A stretch of DNA of 64,000 nucleotides. Origin: Delphinapterus leucas. Lineage: Eukaryota; Chordata; Mammalia; Artiodactyla; Monodontidae. The notes beneath the pieces are model-generated. The model was not told the origin of the DNA. It made no database searches and saw nothing but the letters and a program-made list of their open reading frames with translations. Where the stretch lies: assembly GCF_002288925.2 (NCBI RefSeq), contig NW_022098008.1:1362814-1426813 (forward strand). The letters are read 5' to 3'. Below are positions 10,501 to 22,324 of the stretch, in pieces (the stretch's first letter is position 1; the number at the start of each line of letters is the position of its first letter). Made by a program: the position numbers and the translations under genes.

Positions 10501-13100
10501 GCTCTAAAATGAGGTCATGTTATGAGACAGCCCATAGATATTTACAGGCTCTCCCCACGAGTATCTGGGGGGTCGTGATACTCCAGCTTTGGGATGATTG
10601 GATTTGGTGCTCCCCGGCAGAAGAGAGAGAGGTACGTGTTTTTCCCCCTGGCCTCATGAAGAGCACAGTGTCGTTGGGAAGGTGGTATCTTAGTTACATA
10701 ACAGCTTGTTCCATGACAACCAGGAGCAAAACGGGAAATCAGGAAATGGGGCGACTTGCATAGAGGAAGTTAAGTGGGCCTTTCAGCTAAAGCTCCAAGC
10801 TGAAGACCAGGGCTCGCCGTCCTACAGAGGCTCAGGCTCACCAGCAGGCCTCACTCTAGAAACACGACCTTTGATCTACTGTTTCTCGCATCCAACCATG
10901 TCAAAGAACAGACACTTGGGTGGAGGTGGTGGCCTTTGTGTGCAGGGCACGTGCTCCAGCTTTCTGTCTCATCCCTGCCTGTGGGGGAGGGGTGCTCCCT
11001 GACCCCTGGGCCAGACGAGTGGCCTCCAAGGAGACCCCTCGTGAGATGGGGGCCCTCACAAGAGGGACTTGGGCTGAGCCATGGGGTGGCAGGTCTCCGT
11101 GCTGCCCTGGGGCCTGAGGAAGATGCGCTGAGATGGCCTTGGAGAACCTGAAGTGCAACTCTAGTCTTTGGGGGATGGGCTTGCACAGAGAATCTGCTCC
11201 CAAGAGGGCAGGCTGGCCAGGAGCAGAGGGCCCAGCAGCCCAGTCACAGCTTGGAGGGCCAGGCCGAGTGTCTATGGCAGGGGGACACAGGGGAGGGTAG
11301 CGGGCTGGAGCCATCTTGACGGGCAGCCCCTTCCTGTCTCGTAGATGAGCTGAGAAGTGTTAGGGTTACTCTCAGAATTGTCTACCATCATACCCACCTT
11401 TCTGTCCATGCCGTTTACAATGGGGCTTCACAGCTCCCCGTTGAGAGATGAAGGGCATGTCCCACTCCCAAATCTGGGCTGGTCTTGCTGGGGTGCATTT
11501 TGGCCAATAGAACGTGGCAGAGATGACGATGTGACAGTCCTCAGCCCAGGACTCCGGCCACTGTCTCCAGACCCTGAGAACATCACGTGAAGGACAGTCC
11601 TGCCCACCGGCACAGCTGACAGCGGCTGACATGGGACCGAGGCCACCCCAGGCCCGGCTGCTGGCAGATGTGAGAGTGTGCCCAGCTTGCCCAGGCCCGC
11701 AGACCCACAGAGCTGGCCAGCGGCCTCGTGAGCAGTCCTGAACCTACTACTGGAGCCACAGAGCACAGGGTACCTGTGACCGATGCGGGGGTGTCCTGGG
11801 GCGTGGCAGCCCCTGCATGGGGACTTCACAGAAGGGGCCCCCGTGGAGATGGTCATCCCACAAGCAGCCCCGCCAGAGCGGCCTGATGTGATGAAGACAG
11901 CTGACGGCTGGTGTGCCTGGAGAGCCGGCCCCACAGGCACTGAAGGCCCCGTCCACCCAGCCTGGACTTGGGAGGGCACATGTCAAGAGCGAGGGCCCCC
12001 ACCTGGAGCCCTCCCCGCTCCAGGGCTCTGAACTAGGAGGATGAAGCAGATTTCAGTGGAGGGGCTGGCAGGAAACTTCCCAATATGAGTTTGGATCTGG
12101 TTGCGAGCCCTTTGACCTCGGGCTTCCTTTGTGAGCCCTGGAGGGCACTGGGCGGTCTGTGAGAGCAAGGAGGCATGATAAAATCGCACCCTAGGATCGC
12201 GCGTCCGTGCGGTGCCTCGTGTGTCAGCACAAACCACTAAGGAGCCACAGGGTGGCAGGTCCTGGACGGAACGGAAGGCGGGGGGCAGGTGGGGCAGGCA
12301 GGTGTGAGGACTCAGAGCTATGCCCACTGCCTCCGTCTTCTGTCTTCGTCCTTGGAGGAAAGGGCTCCCTGACGGAGAACCAGCAGGGCAACAGGAACCG
12401 AGGCACAGTCTTGTTTCACGTCCCCCCCAAAATTACTCAGACTGTGCTGTTTCCAGGTCAAAATGCCTGCCATCTGCTGACTTACATACCCTCCAGCTTC
12501 CGGAACGAACTGGACTGCGGAAGTCTGGACATCGCCGTGTTCAGGCGACAGCGCGGTTCAGGGGAAAATAAGAGTCAGGCAACAGAGGCAGAACAAGAAG
12601 AGCTAAACCTGACTGAGTGCCGAGTGACCCCAGGCAAGATGGCCAGGTGAGCACAGCTAGAGCTTTCACACTTGTCGTTTCATGGGACCCTCGCGACAGC
12701 CCAGTGGGGAGGCAGGCGGCACCCACTCTCAGGGGTGGGGCAGGGAGATGCCCCATGGCCTCAGGCAGACGGCCCAGAGCTGGCAGAAGCACCCACCCGG
12801 CACCCTCTTGCCTGGGCCCTTCTGCTGTGTAATGAGATCTGGAATGTCTATTTATTTACCAAGCACATGGTAGACGTTCAGTCTCTTTTCTGCTTCAAAA
12901 AATGGTCTTAAAAGGGGTCAGGCTCTGAGTAAAAATAATAGATCACATTGGGGTTTGAATACTTGAAGACCTTTTGCAGCACATTTAAACTCTTTCTCCT
13001 TCCGTCTGTAGTTACATGTTTCAGATCAGTGTTTCCCAACTCACAGTACGTGCAGGGGTGGGGGCAGGAAAGGCCGATGGACAGGCGCTGAAGCAGCTAA
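10501..13100. other. GC-rich unique sequence, no gene seen
   Basis: This 2.6-kb block has raised GC content, which lengthens chance open frames on both strands. The longest is 183 codons on the minus strand at 11428-11979, but it overlaps equally open frames on the other strand and shows no domain. No CpG-island promoter is evident: CpG pairs are present but scattered. Confidence 0.45.
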
Positions 13101-13104
13101 AAAC

Positions 13105-13290
13105 CACACGATGTGTGATGTGTGGTCGTCACGTGATGTACAGTGGTCCCATGGTGCATGGTGCCTACATGCCGTGTAGAAGTCATATCGTGGCTGTGGT
13201 CACAGGACGCATCGTGGCATAAGGTGCAGCAGTCACGTGATGATGTGTGGTGGCCACCTGACACGTCGTGTGATGCTTAAACACCACGAG
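13105..13290. repeat. Degenerate GT/CA-rich minisatellite-like block
   Basis: Words of the type 'gtcacgtgatg', 'gatgtgtggt', 'catggtgcatggtgcc' and 'cgtggc' recur at irregular spacing. The two clearest are 'gtcacgtgatg' at 13128-13138 and 13222-13232. The block looks like a decayed tandem array with a unit of perhaps 25 to 35 bp, but the period is not exact enough to define. Confidence 0.45.
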
Positions 13291-14099
13291 CCGCACATCA
13301 GAGGTGCCTGTGCTTGAAAGTTTCCCTCCTCCAGCCCCAGACCTTCCCTTGACACAGAGCCTGGCTTTTTACCTTTCCCATTGTATTTCAGGGCAGAGAC
13401 ACCGGCCACTTCCTTGATCCCATCTACCACTCCTCCGGGGCTTCTGTCCCAGCAAAGCGCCGGGGTCCCCACTGCTCTCCGTCTCTCTTGAGCCTCCTGG
13501 GCAGGCTCATTCTCCCGCCGATGCTCAGATGAGGGCTCCTGTCTCGGGCCCCAGCACTGCCACGGTGCTGGATCCACTGGCTGCTGAGTCTGCGTTTATC
13601 CACAGCAGCGGCAGCGCTTCTGACACAGCGGGACACTTCCTGTTTGAAGGCTTCCTCCAGAAGCCCCCGTCACCACTAATGTGTTCAGTGGTGCTTGCTG
13701 AACTTCCATCTGTGCACCCACACCGTGCAGGAAGAAAACCCACACGTCCACCCTCTGGGCTCTGGGTCCAGGTGGGAAGACAGATCCCAGGTCAGACAAG
13801 GAAATTGTCCAGTGTGTTAGGAGGAGACTAAGGAGGGTGGATTTGGCACTGGGGGGCATAGCTATCTCATCCCTGCTCTCTTTTCCCGTCACTGGCCGTG
13901 TCAATGGCTTCCTGATTTTGGAAGCTCCTGTCCTCACTCAAGATGGTTTCAGCCCCCTCAAGAAACTCAGATCTCCTTTATATGCAGAGGAATCCCAACC
14001 TGCATCTCCAGAAGCAGATACCCTCCCCAAACTGCAGACCATCCATCCACCTGTGCCCAGGACAGCTCCACTTCCACATGTACTCAGCACCACCAACTC
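13291..14099. other. GC-rich unique sequence
   Basis: Nothing is recognised. The overlapping open frames on both strands, each about 100 codons, have no domain. Confidence 0.4.
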
Positions 14100-15125
14100 A
14101 CCTGTGCTGATGTGATGTCCTTCTTCCCGCACCTGCTCCTGGGCCCCGACGGCCCCTCTCAGCACAGGCAGAGCTCTCCTCCCAGTGGCTCAAGTCCCAG
14201 CCCTGGAATTAGACTGGGTTTCTCTCCATCTCCAGAGCCTACATCCAATCCGACAGCAAACCTGCAGGGTCCACCTTTCCTCCCACTCGCCTGGAGCACT
14301 GCAGAGTGTGACAGCTGGTCCTCTGGGTCTGCCTGAGCCTGGCAGTCTGTCCTTCATCCAGCAGTCAGGGCGATCCTGTCAGATCCAGAAAAGATCCCTG
14401 CCCTCAGGGTGAGAGCCAGCCCCTTTGCTCAGTTCCTCTGGACCCTCCAGTCTGTAGCTGCCCTTATCTGTCTGGCTTCTGTTCGGCTTTGCTCTCCTTC
14501 TTGGCCTCTGCTCTGGCCACACTGAGCCCTTGGTGGTTTTGGACTCTGCCCAGCACACTCCCATGCCCAGGCCCTGCCTCTGCCCTCCATGTAGGGGCTG
14601 TTCTCTCCCCGTCCTTTTTCTGCTCCCTCGTCTCCCTCATGTCTGCTCAAATGTCATCTCCTCAGTGAGGCCCTTCGTGACTGCTTCATTCCATGGCTAC
14701 TCCATCCGTGGCTGCTTGATGCTGAGGTTACTCCATCCCTTGGTGACTCCATCCCTCGGCGACTCCATCCCGAGGCTACTCCATCCCGAGGCTACTCCAT
14801 CCTGAGGCTACTCCATCCTGAGACAACTCCATCCCGAGGCTACTCCATCCCGAGGCTAATCCATCCCGTGGCTAATCCATCCCGTGGCTGCTCCCCACAC
14901 CATGCTCCCCTTCCCGGCTTGGTGCTTCTCCTTGGTCTTTATTACCACATTATACATCATCCAGATTCATTCCTTTGATTCTCCCCTGCAACCCCATCTA
15001 ACTGTGTGTGCCCAGCGATTCTGACCTCAGTCATCCATGCTGGTGTCTATTCTCTAGAACTCGTGAACTGTTTCCTGAACGCAGCAGTGGCTCATTCGAT
15101 ATGTCGGTGAGTGGATGAAAGCCAT
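14100..15125 (+). repeat. L2 LINE 3' region, sense, split by a minisatellite
   Basis: The left arm (about 14100-14690) shows typical L2 wording: 'cactgcagagtgtgacagct', 'agaaaagatccctgcc', 'ctcaaatgtcatctcctcag' and 'aggcccttcgtgactgc'. The right arm (about 14890-15125) continues with 'ctttattaccacattataca' and 'ctctagaactcgtgaact', and ends like L2 with 'tgagtggatgaa'. The 16-bp tandem array between the arms is not part of L2. The element is old and non-coding. Confidence 0.7.
14691..14890. repeat. 16-bp minisatellite (unit ctccatcccgaggcta)
   Basis: The word 'ccat' recurs in exact 16-bp register at 14733, 14749, 14765, 14781, 14797, 14813, 14829, 14845, 14861 and 14877. Less regular copies lie at 14691 and 14702. 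Units differ at a few positions (cccgag, cctgag, cccgtg), with like variants adjacent, which suggests expansion by local duplication. Apart from the first irregular copies there are no indels between units. Confidence 0.95.
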
Positions 15126-17239
15126 TCTTGTCCACTTTCTCTTCTCCTTTTCAGGAGTAAAACTTTAAAACAATCTAATTTTCATACGCTTGTTTCTACA
15201 GCTAAGCGCTCTTTGGGTTGTTTGTGTTAAGTGTTTATAGCTATGCCTCAGGGCTCACTCTCCACCCCAAGGGCTTAACTGTGTTTTCCCACAAAAGGAC
15301 GGTCTATTCACTATGAGGCCTTTCCGGGTGGGCTCCCCAGAAAACACACAGATCCCCCCCTCTGTTTAGACGCACAAGCTGATGGGTTTTTCTCGGGAGC
15401 TGCCCCGCGTCCTTGGAACGAGCCTGTTAAACGTGAGCTGCTCTGCTGCACAGAGAGGCTGAAGGCGCCATCCAGGCCCCAGCCTGTGCTTGCCGCCCGC
15501 GTGTGTGGGCTCAGCTGCCGCAGCCTCTCCTGCCTACGTTTCAGCCCGAGCAGCCCCTTAAGGCCTCGCCTGCCGTGGGGCCTGGTGCCACGGACCATTT
15601 TAATCCGGCCTCTCCTCGACTGTTGGCAGGAAGCCAAGGGAACGCAGAGCAAGTGGGTGGCGGCAAGTTCCCAGAGCGGTCGGGCAACCTTCTGGGACTT
15701 GGTACTCACGCCGGGGAGAGCCCTTGGAAATATGTGAGGTCAACATGAATGGAAAGGAGACCGTGAACTCCACATAAGCAGGTTCTCCTTCACCTGGGGA
15801 GCTCGACTAACCCTGGGGTGGCATCACCTGCCTGAGACCGTGAGCCAGGGTGTCCCTCTCCGAGAGGAGTGGGACGGGTACCTGCCCAGGGCCCCGGGGC
15901 CCGAGTCCCGTGAGCAGCCCCCGTGCCCAGCGTGGTTCCACTCACGTTATCCACAAACTTCTGGGGGTCCTGGTTACGTGGGGGGCCTCATCTCGGCGAT
16001 CCTTGGGGATTAAGGACCTTTTCAAAGCAGTCGTGGGAGCAGCAGTCCTGGGGAGCTGGCCTGGCATGAGCTTGGGTGATGGGCTGAGGATGTGAGGCAT
16101 CTCAGGGCAGCTGCTAGGGCAGTGGATGAGCAGAGCTCCCCAGACCCACACGGGGGGCAAGCCTGGCTGCAGTTGGGGTTTCCTTGTTGGGGACTCACGG
16201 CCTGAGGGAGTCAGATGTGCCTTCCCTGTGTCTCGAGGGCCAGCTGGCACAGGGCAGCTTCTGGGCGGGCGGGCACCTCGGCTCTCTCCCCTCCGGCTGT
16301 GGTCCTGGGCTCCTGAGCTGAGTCAAAGGTCGGCTCCTCTCAGGTGTCTCCTGGTCCTGAGTGGGAAGCCCGCCCCCCCTGCAGCGTGTGTCCCTGCCGT
16401 GCCAGTGGAGGGGTCATCTCTGTCCTGGGTGACTGGTCTCCAGGAGACGTGAGCTTCCAAAGGGCACACCTTCACACCTCAGAGGTGTTCTGTCAAATAC
16501 CCTGAACGAAGTAAATGGTGAATATGTGTATCAAGTGGTTAATATGCAGATCTGTAAGCCTCTCCTTCGTAAAACTGGGGACCCGCTCCTGCTGTGTCTG
16601 CCCAGACACCATGGCGAGTGGGCTGGCCTGAGGAGCAGGGGGCCCGCAGTGAGGGCCAGCGGCCACAGGGGATATGGGGAGGGATGTGCCCTTCCCTGCC
16701 CTGGAGTCCTGGTCATGGTGCCCTCCTGCTGGGGACCCACACGAGGCAGAGCCCACCCTGGGCTGCTCACAGCAGCGGCCATCGGGGGAGGGGTGGTGGC
16801 CCTAATGCGGCTTCACCCACCAGGGTACTGGCTGTGGGAGCCTCACTCACAGGCCATGTCCCTAAGGAAATCAGAAGAACGCCCACCTTCCTGCTCAGAC
16901 AGAAAGGATTCCTTAGACTTGCGTTTTGGTTGGTACATGACATGGAGGAGAAGCAGGAGAGCTGGTGTCCCTGGCAGTTGTGCTTCTGTCAACACAGAAC
17001 CTCTTGGTGGTGAGGATGGACAGGGTGGTGTGGGGATGAGAGATTGGTACCCAGGGACCTGCAGTCTCCTTAGCTCAGGTGCCAAGGCGGCACCGCCATC
17101 AATCAGTGAGATGATTAATTAATCAATCGATATCTCTCTGCAGGTGTTTAACTGATCTTGGATTATTTTCCTTAAGACATTTTTACCTTTTCATAGAAAT
17201 GGTAAAGCATTATTATCCGAGAATTGCTTTCATCTCTCA
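15126..17239. other. GC-rich unique sequence, no gene seen
   Basis: No repeat or supported gene is found. A 198-codon open frame on the plus strand (16526-17122) overlaps open frames in other registers and has no domain, so I treat it as chance. The part near 17105-17135 is a short AT-rich spot with overlapping homeodomain-like words around 'gattaattaatcaatcgat'. Confidence 0.4.
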
Positions 17240-17370
17240 TTTCATGGAGATAAACTCTGACTGGGCGCTTGCTCCCTGCCGGGCGCTGCTGGACGTGCTG
17301 GGAAAGCCAAGAGCACCACCGACCCCTGCCCTCTGCTCGGCCTCAGACGCGCACCTTAAAATAAACATCA
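17240..17370 (-). repeat. Possible L2 3'-end fragment, antisense
   Basis: The wording 'ctccctgccgggcgctgctg' and 'cgacccctgccctctgc' resembles the complement of the L2 3' end, but divergence is high. The ends are not defined, and the call could be wrong. Confidence 0.3.
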
Positions 17371-18225
17371 TCTCTAAGGTGCCTATTTATTTACACACTG
17401 ATTAACTGATGCCCATGTGCCCTTGGTGGCACCCATGCTCCTCCGGAGGGCTCTCTGGCTGGCCTCTCCCCCACCATCAGAACGAGTGTGGTCCACCCCC
17501 TTGTACGTGCAATGGACCCAGCGTTGGCAATGTTTGCGTTCATCCACTCCCTGCTGGGGCCTTTGCTCCACCCCGCCAGCACCGTACTGACCCTATGATG
17601 CTCAGGTCCAGCGGGCCTCCCCCTCGGTCCCCCCACTGAGAGCACGGTCCGGGCAGCAGTGAGCAATCAGACTCTGTCTGCAGGGGGAACCCTTTAATTA
17701 ATACAAAGACAGAAATGTGAAAGATACTGACTATACCTTGTGATGGTCTCTGCCTTAGAAATAGGTACTTAGTATCGACAGGATGCCAGAGAAAACCACG
17801 ATGCTTCCAGAGATGTGTGGTAGCACCCAGGGGGTAATGGGTGAGCCATGGCTTCCAGGGGTCCTCGTGGGGACGGGCATTCTGTAGGGGGGTGGCACGC
17901 AGCGGACAGGATGCTGCCTCTGCCTGGACCCAGTGCCAGAGACTTGAATTCACATTATCGAGGCTTGTTACCCTGAGAGGCACACATTTTAGAAGCAAAT
18001 GCATTGCGTCTTGAATGGGGTGAGTCCTCCTTTGTAATGGGTACCACATCACGTGGAGGGCCCCCGTCCAGGAAGGAGGTCTCTGTGTAGGACACGGGCC
18101 CCCTTTGGCAGGGCCGACACAGGGTGAACACCCGGCTGGGCACAGGGAAGGGGCCTGGCGCCCTTCCTCCCCACTCCCTTTTATTTCCCAAACAAGCTAG
18201 GAGTTTTATAATTCATCACCTGGCT
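17371..18225. other. Unique sequence
   Basis: No repeat or exon is recognised. Confidence 0.4.
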
Positions 18226-18780
18226 GACAGATGAGTTCTGCTAGAGAATATTAGAAAATGTCTCAAATCTCATATATATGCTAATGGTATGCCGAGGCCG
18301 GTCGGCGGTGTGCGGGGTTTTAATCTGTCTCGGCCGGTGTGGGGAGTGGGAGAGACACGCCGACACTCGACAATTTATGATCAAACGGCTGAGTTGTGAA
18401 GGGGGAAGGACATGCAGAAAGGGAGAGTCATTTTCTGATTTAACAGCGTTGTTACTACAAATAAAGAAATCTTGATTTTGACTGCACTCGACATTAAATG
18501 AGTTTCCTGTGCCCGGTGCTGAATTTTTCATTTGCAGATTCGTAGAAAGAGCCCCGCTTAGATACAAGTGACAGATAAGGAAACGATTGCATATGGAAAT
18601 CAAATGTGTGTAATAAAGCCATCTTCTGTTTATTAAATAAACACATGTAGATTACTGCTGTGGAGGATGCAGTGATAATTCCTCACGATGTTCCCCTTTC
18701 TTAGTGAGTCACAAAGAATCTTATTTAACAACCACGCCTGCTAGATCTGGGCTCTTCTCTTTATTACCTTCCTACCATCC
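18226..18780. other. Repeat-free island, possible conserved noncoding element
   Basis: A repeat-free block with an AT-rich frame and an unusual GC-rich insert at about 18290-18365. The insert carries two copies of a 'cggccggtgtgggg'-like word (gaggccggtcggcggtgtgcgggg, then cggccggtgtggggag). The AT-rich part has 'acaatttatgatcaaac', 'gtgacagataaggaaacg' and 'gtgtgtaataaagcc'. The texture fits a conserved element, but this is inference. Confidence 0.35.
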
Positions 18781-19939
18781 AGGGGTCTGGCATCTGGGAT
18801 TTATAGCGAACACTTGGTTTTGGCCCTGCAGTCCGCACTTCTGGGCCTGATTGCAGTACATCATCGTGAGTACCACAGTCATCTTGGAGGATGCGCCATT
18901 AAGTTGCATCTTGCTAATATTTCCAGTATAGAAATGGCAGAGATACAGCAGGAGGGGAAGCCACAGGGACATTATTCCAAAAAGCGAGGGGTGCCCCACA
19001 GGGCCTGGCATGGCACATCCGCTTCTAGAAAGGCGAGAAACAGAAACGCTATGTCCAGTCAGACTTGGGATCCCCGGGCTGGACCACTCCCAGCTCCGAA
19101 TGCACCAGGGGCTGGCTGAGGTGTGTCCTCAAAATCGAAGGAGGGACTCGGGGTGTGGGCACAGCCGAGGCCAGAGAGGCAGGTCCCAACCTCGAGAAGT
19201 GCGGAGGCTCCCGTGTTTACTGGGAAGGACACCCCGTGAGGCTGGAGTCTGCGGACAAGACCTCGGGACTCAGGCGGGGTTTGCAAGGCACCTGGGTGGT
19301 AGGACACAAGGCACTGCTGAATCCAGCACCCTCACATCCTCCCACGAGGTCCTCGGGGCTAACTGTCCCGTCATGCAAATGACAGGTTATTCTGCCCAAT
19401 GGAGAAGGGAGGGGAGAAGACCTTCCAGCTGCAGGGATCAGAAGAAGCAGGTGTTTTGAAGCATTGAAGAAATGAGCCTGGAGATGGAGGAGGACAACCC
19501 TGCTCTTTTGCCTCCCAGGAGACCTTGTGTCAGGAGAAAAAGGCTGTGTCCCTGTACTCCCAGATCTTCTAAGTGACATTTTCTAGAAGTTTCAAGCTTT
19601 TTGGAAGTTAGGGTACAAGTCAGTGCCAAAACGAGGCATAAAACTACAAAGTCCTTCCATTTTATTCAAGTTTCAATATACACCCAGATTCCCAAATATA
19701 CTTTTATTTCTTTTTACACCGTTATCAGATTTAAGTTTTTCAACTATCTCTCTATCCATCATCTATCTACCTCTCACCTATCAATCTTCTACTTTGCTTA
19801 ACTCACTTTATGTTTCTTATCTTGAACACACACTACCTGGTTTTTACTCGATGCAATTTGATAAGGAAAATGTCAGGTTATATGTTGATTGACGTGGGAA
19901 CCCCTTCCGTCATCACAGGTCTAGTCTTAGTTCAGATGA
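18781..19939. other. Unique sequence with a short CTAT-rich patch
   Basis: No gene or repeat family is recognised. A short degenerate (CTAT/CATC) patch lies at about 19740-19795. Confidence 0.4.
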
Positions 19940-19947
19940 GTCTGATG

Positions 19948-20189
19948 CAGTCGTTCTCACTTGGATGTGACTTTGCCCTCGGCCCTGCCCCCCCAGGGGA
20001 CATTTAGCAGTATCTGGAGACATTTCTGATTGTCAAAACTGGAGCTTGGTGGGAGACAGGGGAAGGATGTTACTGGTGTCTAGTGGGTCAAGGCCAGGGA
20101 TTCTGCTAAATGCCCACAATGCACAGACAGCCCCCACCAAGGAGGTGTCCGGCCCCAACTGGCAATGGCGTTGAGGTTGAGAAACCCTG
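19948..20189 (-). mobile_element. MER20 (hAT-Charlie DNA transposon), antisense
   Basis: The sequence runs from 'cagtcgttctcact' to 'ggttgagaaaccctg', matching the two short inverted ends of MER20. Internal landmarks are 'ccccaggggacatttagcag', 'tgtctagtgggtcaaggcc' and 'aatgcacagacagcccccac'. It is bounded by an 8-bp hAT-type target duplication, gtctgatg at 19940-19947 and gcctgatg at 20190-20197, with one mismatch. MER20 is non-autonomous. It is known that many MER20 copies act as enhancers or insulators in endometrial stromal cells, and whether this copy does is unknown. Confidence 0.88.
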
Positions 20190-20197
20190 GCCTGATG

Positions 20198-20590
20198 TAC
20201 CAGCCAGTGCATCCAGTGGAGAAAGGTTTCAGGATGTGGGCAAATGAGAGGTGAAGGAGGCCGGCCCGGGACCCAGAGGCTGAGTGCTGGACGCCGTGTG
20301 AGGTGGGGCTGTGTTTTCACGTCATTCCCCAGCTTAGCATGTCCGTGAGCACATGGTCAGCTTTCCGTCTTACTCCCCCTTAAGGTAACGTGTGTCCTTC
20401 AGTTGGTTCTGGAATGTTAAACGGGGGCTTGGAGACTGGCACAGTCAGCCTGTGCTGGCCGCTGGACACAGACAGAGGAAGGTGTGTTGGGCAGGCTGGT
20501 CGCCACCCTGGGTGCCTCGTGTTGAGTCCATTTATCCGAGTCAGTTTGGGACACTGACCTGGAAGGTTCAGGAGCCCCATTCTGCCACGT
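20198..20590. other. Unique sequence
   Basis: Nothing is recognised here. Confidence 0.4.
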
Positions 20591-20960
20591 GACAGAGAAC
20601 GTTTTCAGAAGATGCTGTAATTTTAATTTACATTACATTACTGCTCCGCGTGGAACTTAATTTCACATCTCTTTTGTAAGCTATTTATTCCAGGAAACAC
20701 TGTTCTTATTGTACAACTCTAATGAGGTGCTAGAGGCATTTACAGTGTCAGCTTTTATTTCTGAAGAAAGAAGAAATGGCCACTTTAATCTACTACAAAG
20801 TGAAAGCACAATGACCTGTTGGAACAGATACCCAGAGCGAGTCTTGTTCTGTGTGTTGGGTTCTGTGAGTGCGTACAGGCTTATTTGAGAAACACTTCTT
20901 TGTTTCTGAGCTGGAGAAGCACAGCTGAGAGGCTGACAGATACTTTCTGTTTGCTATTTG
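20591..20960. other. Repeat-free AT-rich island, possible conserved noncoding element
   Basis: The block has 'gctgtaattttaatttacat', 'tgtaagctatttattcc' and 'caactctaatgaggtgc'. It is low in CpG and free of repeats. This is the texture of conserved enhancers near developmental genes, though conservation was not tested. Confidence 0.35.
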
Positions 20961-21769
20961 GGGCTATGAGGACATGGCTTCTCTCCTGAACGTTCCTCCG
21001 TGGCAGTGGCAGGTGGCGGGGGACACGTGGGACTGGGCAGAGGGAGCTCCACGGCAGGCAATGCTCCCCACAGACTTTCCAGCTTTTGGTTTAAAAACCC
21101 CTCTGGAGCCCTTCGAAGATGTAGAATGTAGGTCAGCCCAGAGGTCTGGACACCCCCAGTGATCGCCTTCCTGCTTGCACTGTGTTTAATGCGATCGGCT
21201 CCATCTGGGATGCAGCCAGAAGCCCACTCCGGGGGCGCCCTGGCTCCATGGAGACAGTGCTCGGCTCTGAGATGGTACCTTTAGAGAGAGATGCCAACGA
21301 CTTCCCTGCATGAGTGTTAGATAGGCAACTGATCAACCCAGAACCCAACGAGTCCTTCAGCTCACTCCACCTGAGGTTCTGTTCGGCATCGCTCAGAACA
21401 GGAGGAAGCAGTAGCTGCACCTGTGACCAGGAACCCGCGCAGGCAGCTCCTGCTTCTAGCACAAACAGCTCAGCTTGTTTTCTGCTTCCCTGGGGCTCTT
21501 CCAGAAGTGGAGAACCACATCGTCCCCCATGGCACGTTCCGGGCTCATCTGCAGACCGATCCCTCCGCGCCCATTTCCTCCTGAGGTACAGTCCACGGCT
21601 AGAGAGAGACCTCAGCCCAGGGCCTCCGGGAGCACCGGGGGCTGCCCCCAGATCACGCACATACACGCCTTTAAGCCAGCTGCCCCCTGGCACGTGTGGC
21701 AGAGCAGCGGAGTCACCACACCTACAAGCTTCTTTTCCTTTGTTTTCCTCGTTTCTTTCTTTATAGCAC
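20961..21769. other. GC-rich unique sequence, no gene seen
   Basis: A 213-codon frame on the minus strand (21133-21774) and a 150-codon frame on the plus strand (21314-21766) overlap almost fully. Neither has a recognisable domain, signal or splice context. Mirror-open frames of this sort are typical of GC-rich noncoding DNA. Confidence 0.45.
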
Positions 21770-22150
21770 ACCATTTTGGGGGGTTTGTTTTAAAAATAGC
21801 CTTTCTTGAATATTTAGATATCAGAGAAAAGCATAAAGATAAAAATAAGAAAGCATTAACTGCTCTATTTCCATCAGGGTAAATACTAATACATTTTTTC
21901 TATTCTTTTCTCTATAAAATAAAAACATAAACATTATAGAAGTTAGAACAGGCTGAAGTTAACGTTCTTCTGTCACACTTATTTCATTTAACATTGTAAT
22001 AGTGGCGTTTTCCTGTTTTATCGTTGTGTTTGAAAGTATGATTTTAAAAGAATTATGTATCATTTAATTCCCTGAATGTTCCACAATTTATTTAGCTGCC
22101 TCGACATTTTTAGATTTAGTTTCTTATCAGTTTTATTGAATGATAAAATT
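21770..22150 (-). repeat. Old L1M-type 3' UTR fragment, antisense
   Basis: The complement-style wording 'cacttatttcatttaacatt' near 21975 and 'ccacaatttatttagctgcc' near 22081 is typical of very old LINE-1 3' ends. Divergence is high and the borders are approximate. Confidence 0.5.
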
Positions 22151-22324
22151 CGGTGATGACCACTGGTGTACATTTATCAATCTCCTGTCTCACCCAGGTC
22201 CCTCGGATCTGAAATGTTGGACAACCGGTTCTAGGGGCCCTGGTGCTGGTGCCGGTGATGCTGGCAATGGGTGAACATCTTTGCCAGGACAATAGTAATG
22301 GTGATGTGAATAACAGATAAAAAT

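Noticed and set aside
14691..14890. CRISPR-like regular repeat array
   Set aside because: The units are directly adjacent with no unique spacers, in a mammalian L2 context. It is a minisatellite.
16526..17122. 198-codon plus-strand open frame
   Set aside because: Non-ATG start, overlapping frames in other registers, and no domain.
21133..21774. 213-codon minus-strand frame mirrored by a 150-codon plus-strand frame
   Set aside because: Mirror-open frames in GC-rich sequence are expected by chance. Neither has a domain, signal peptide or homologue that I know.
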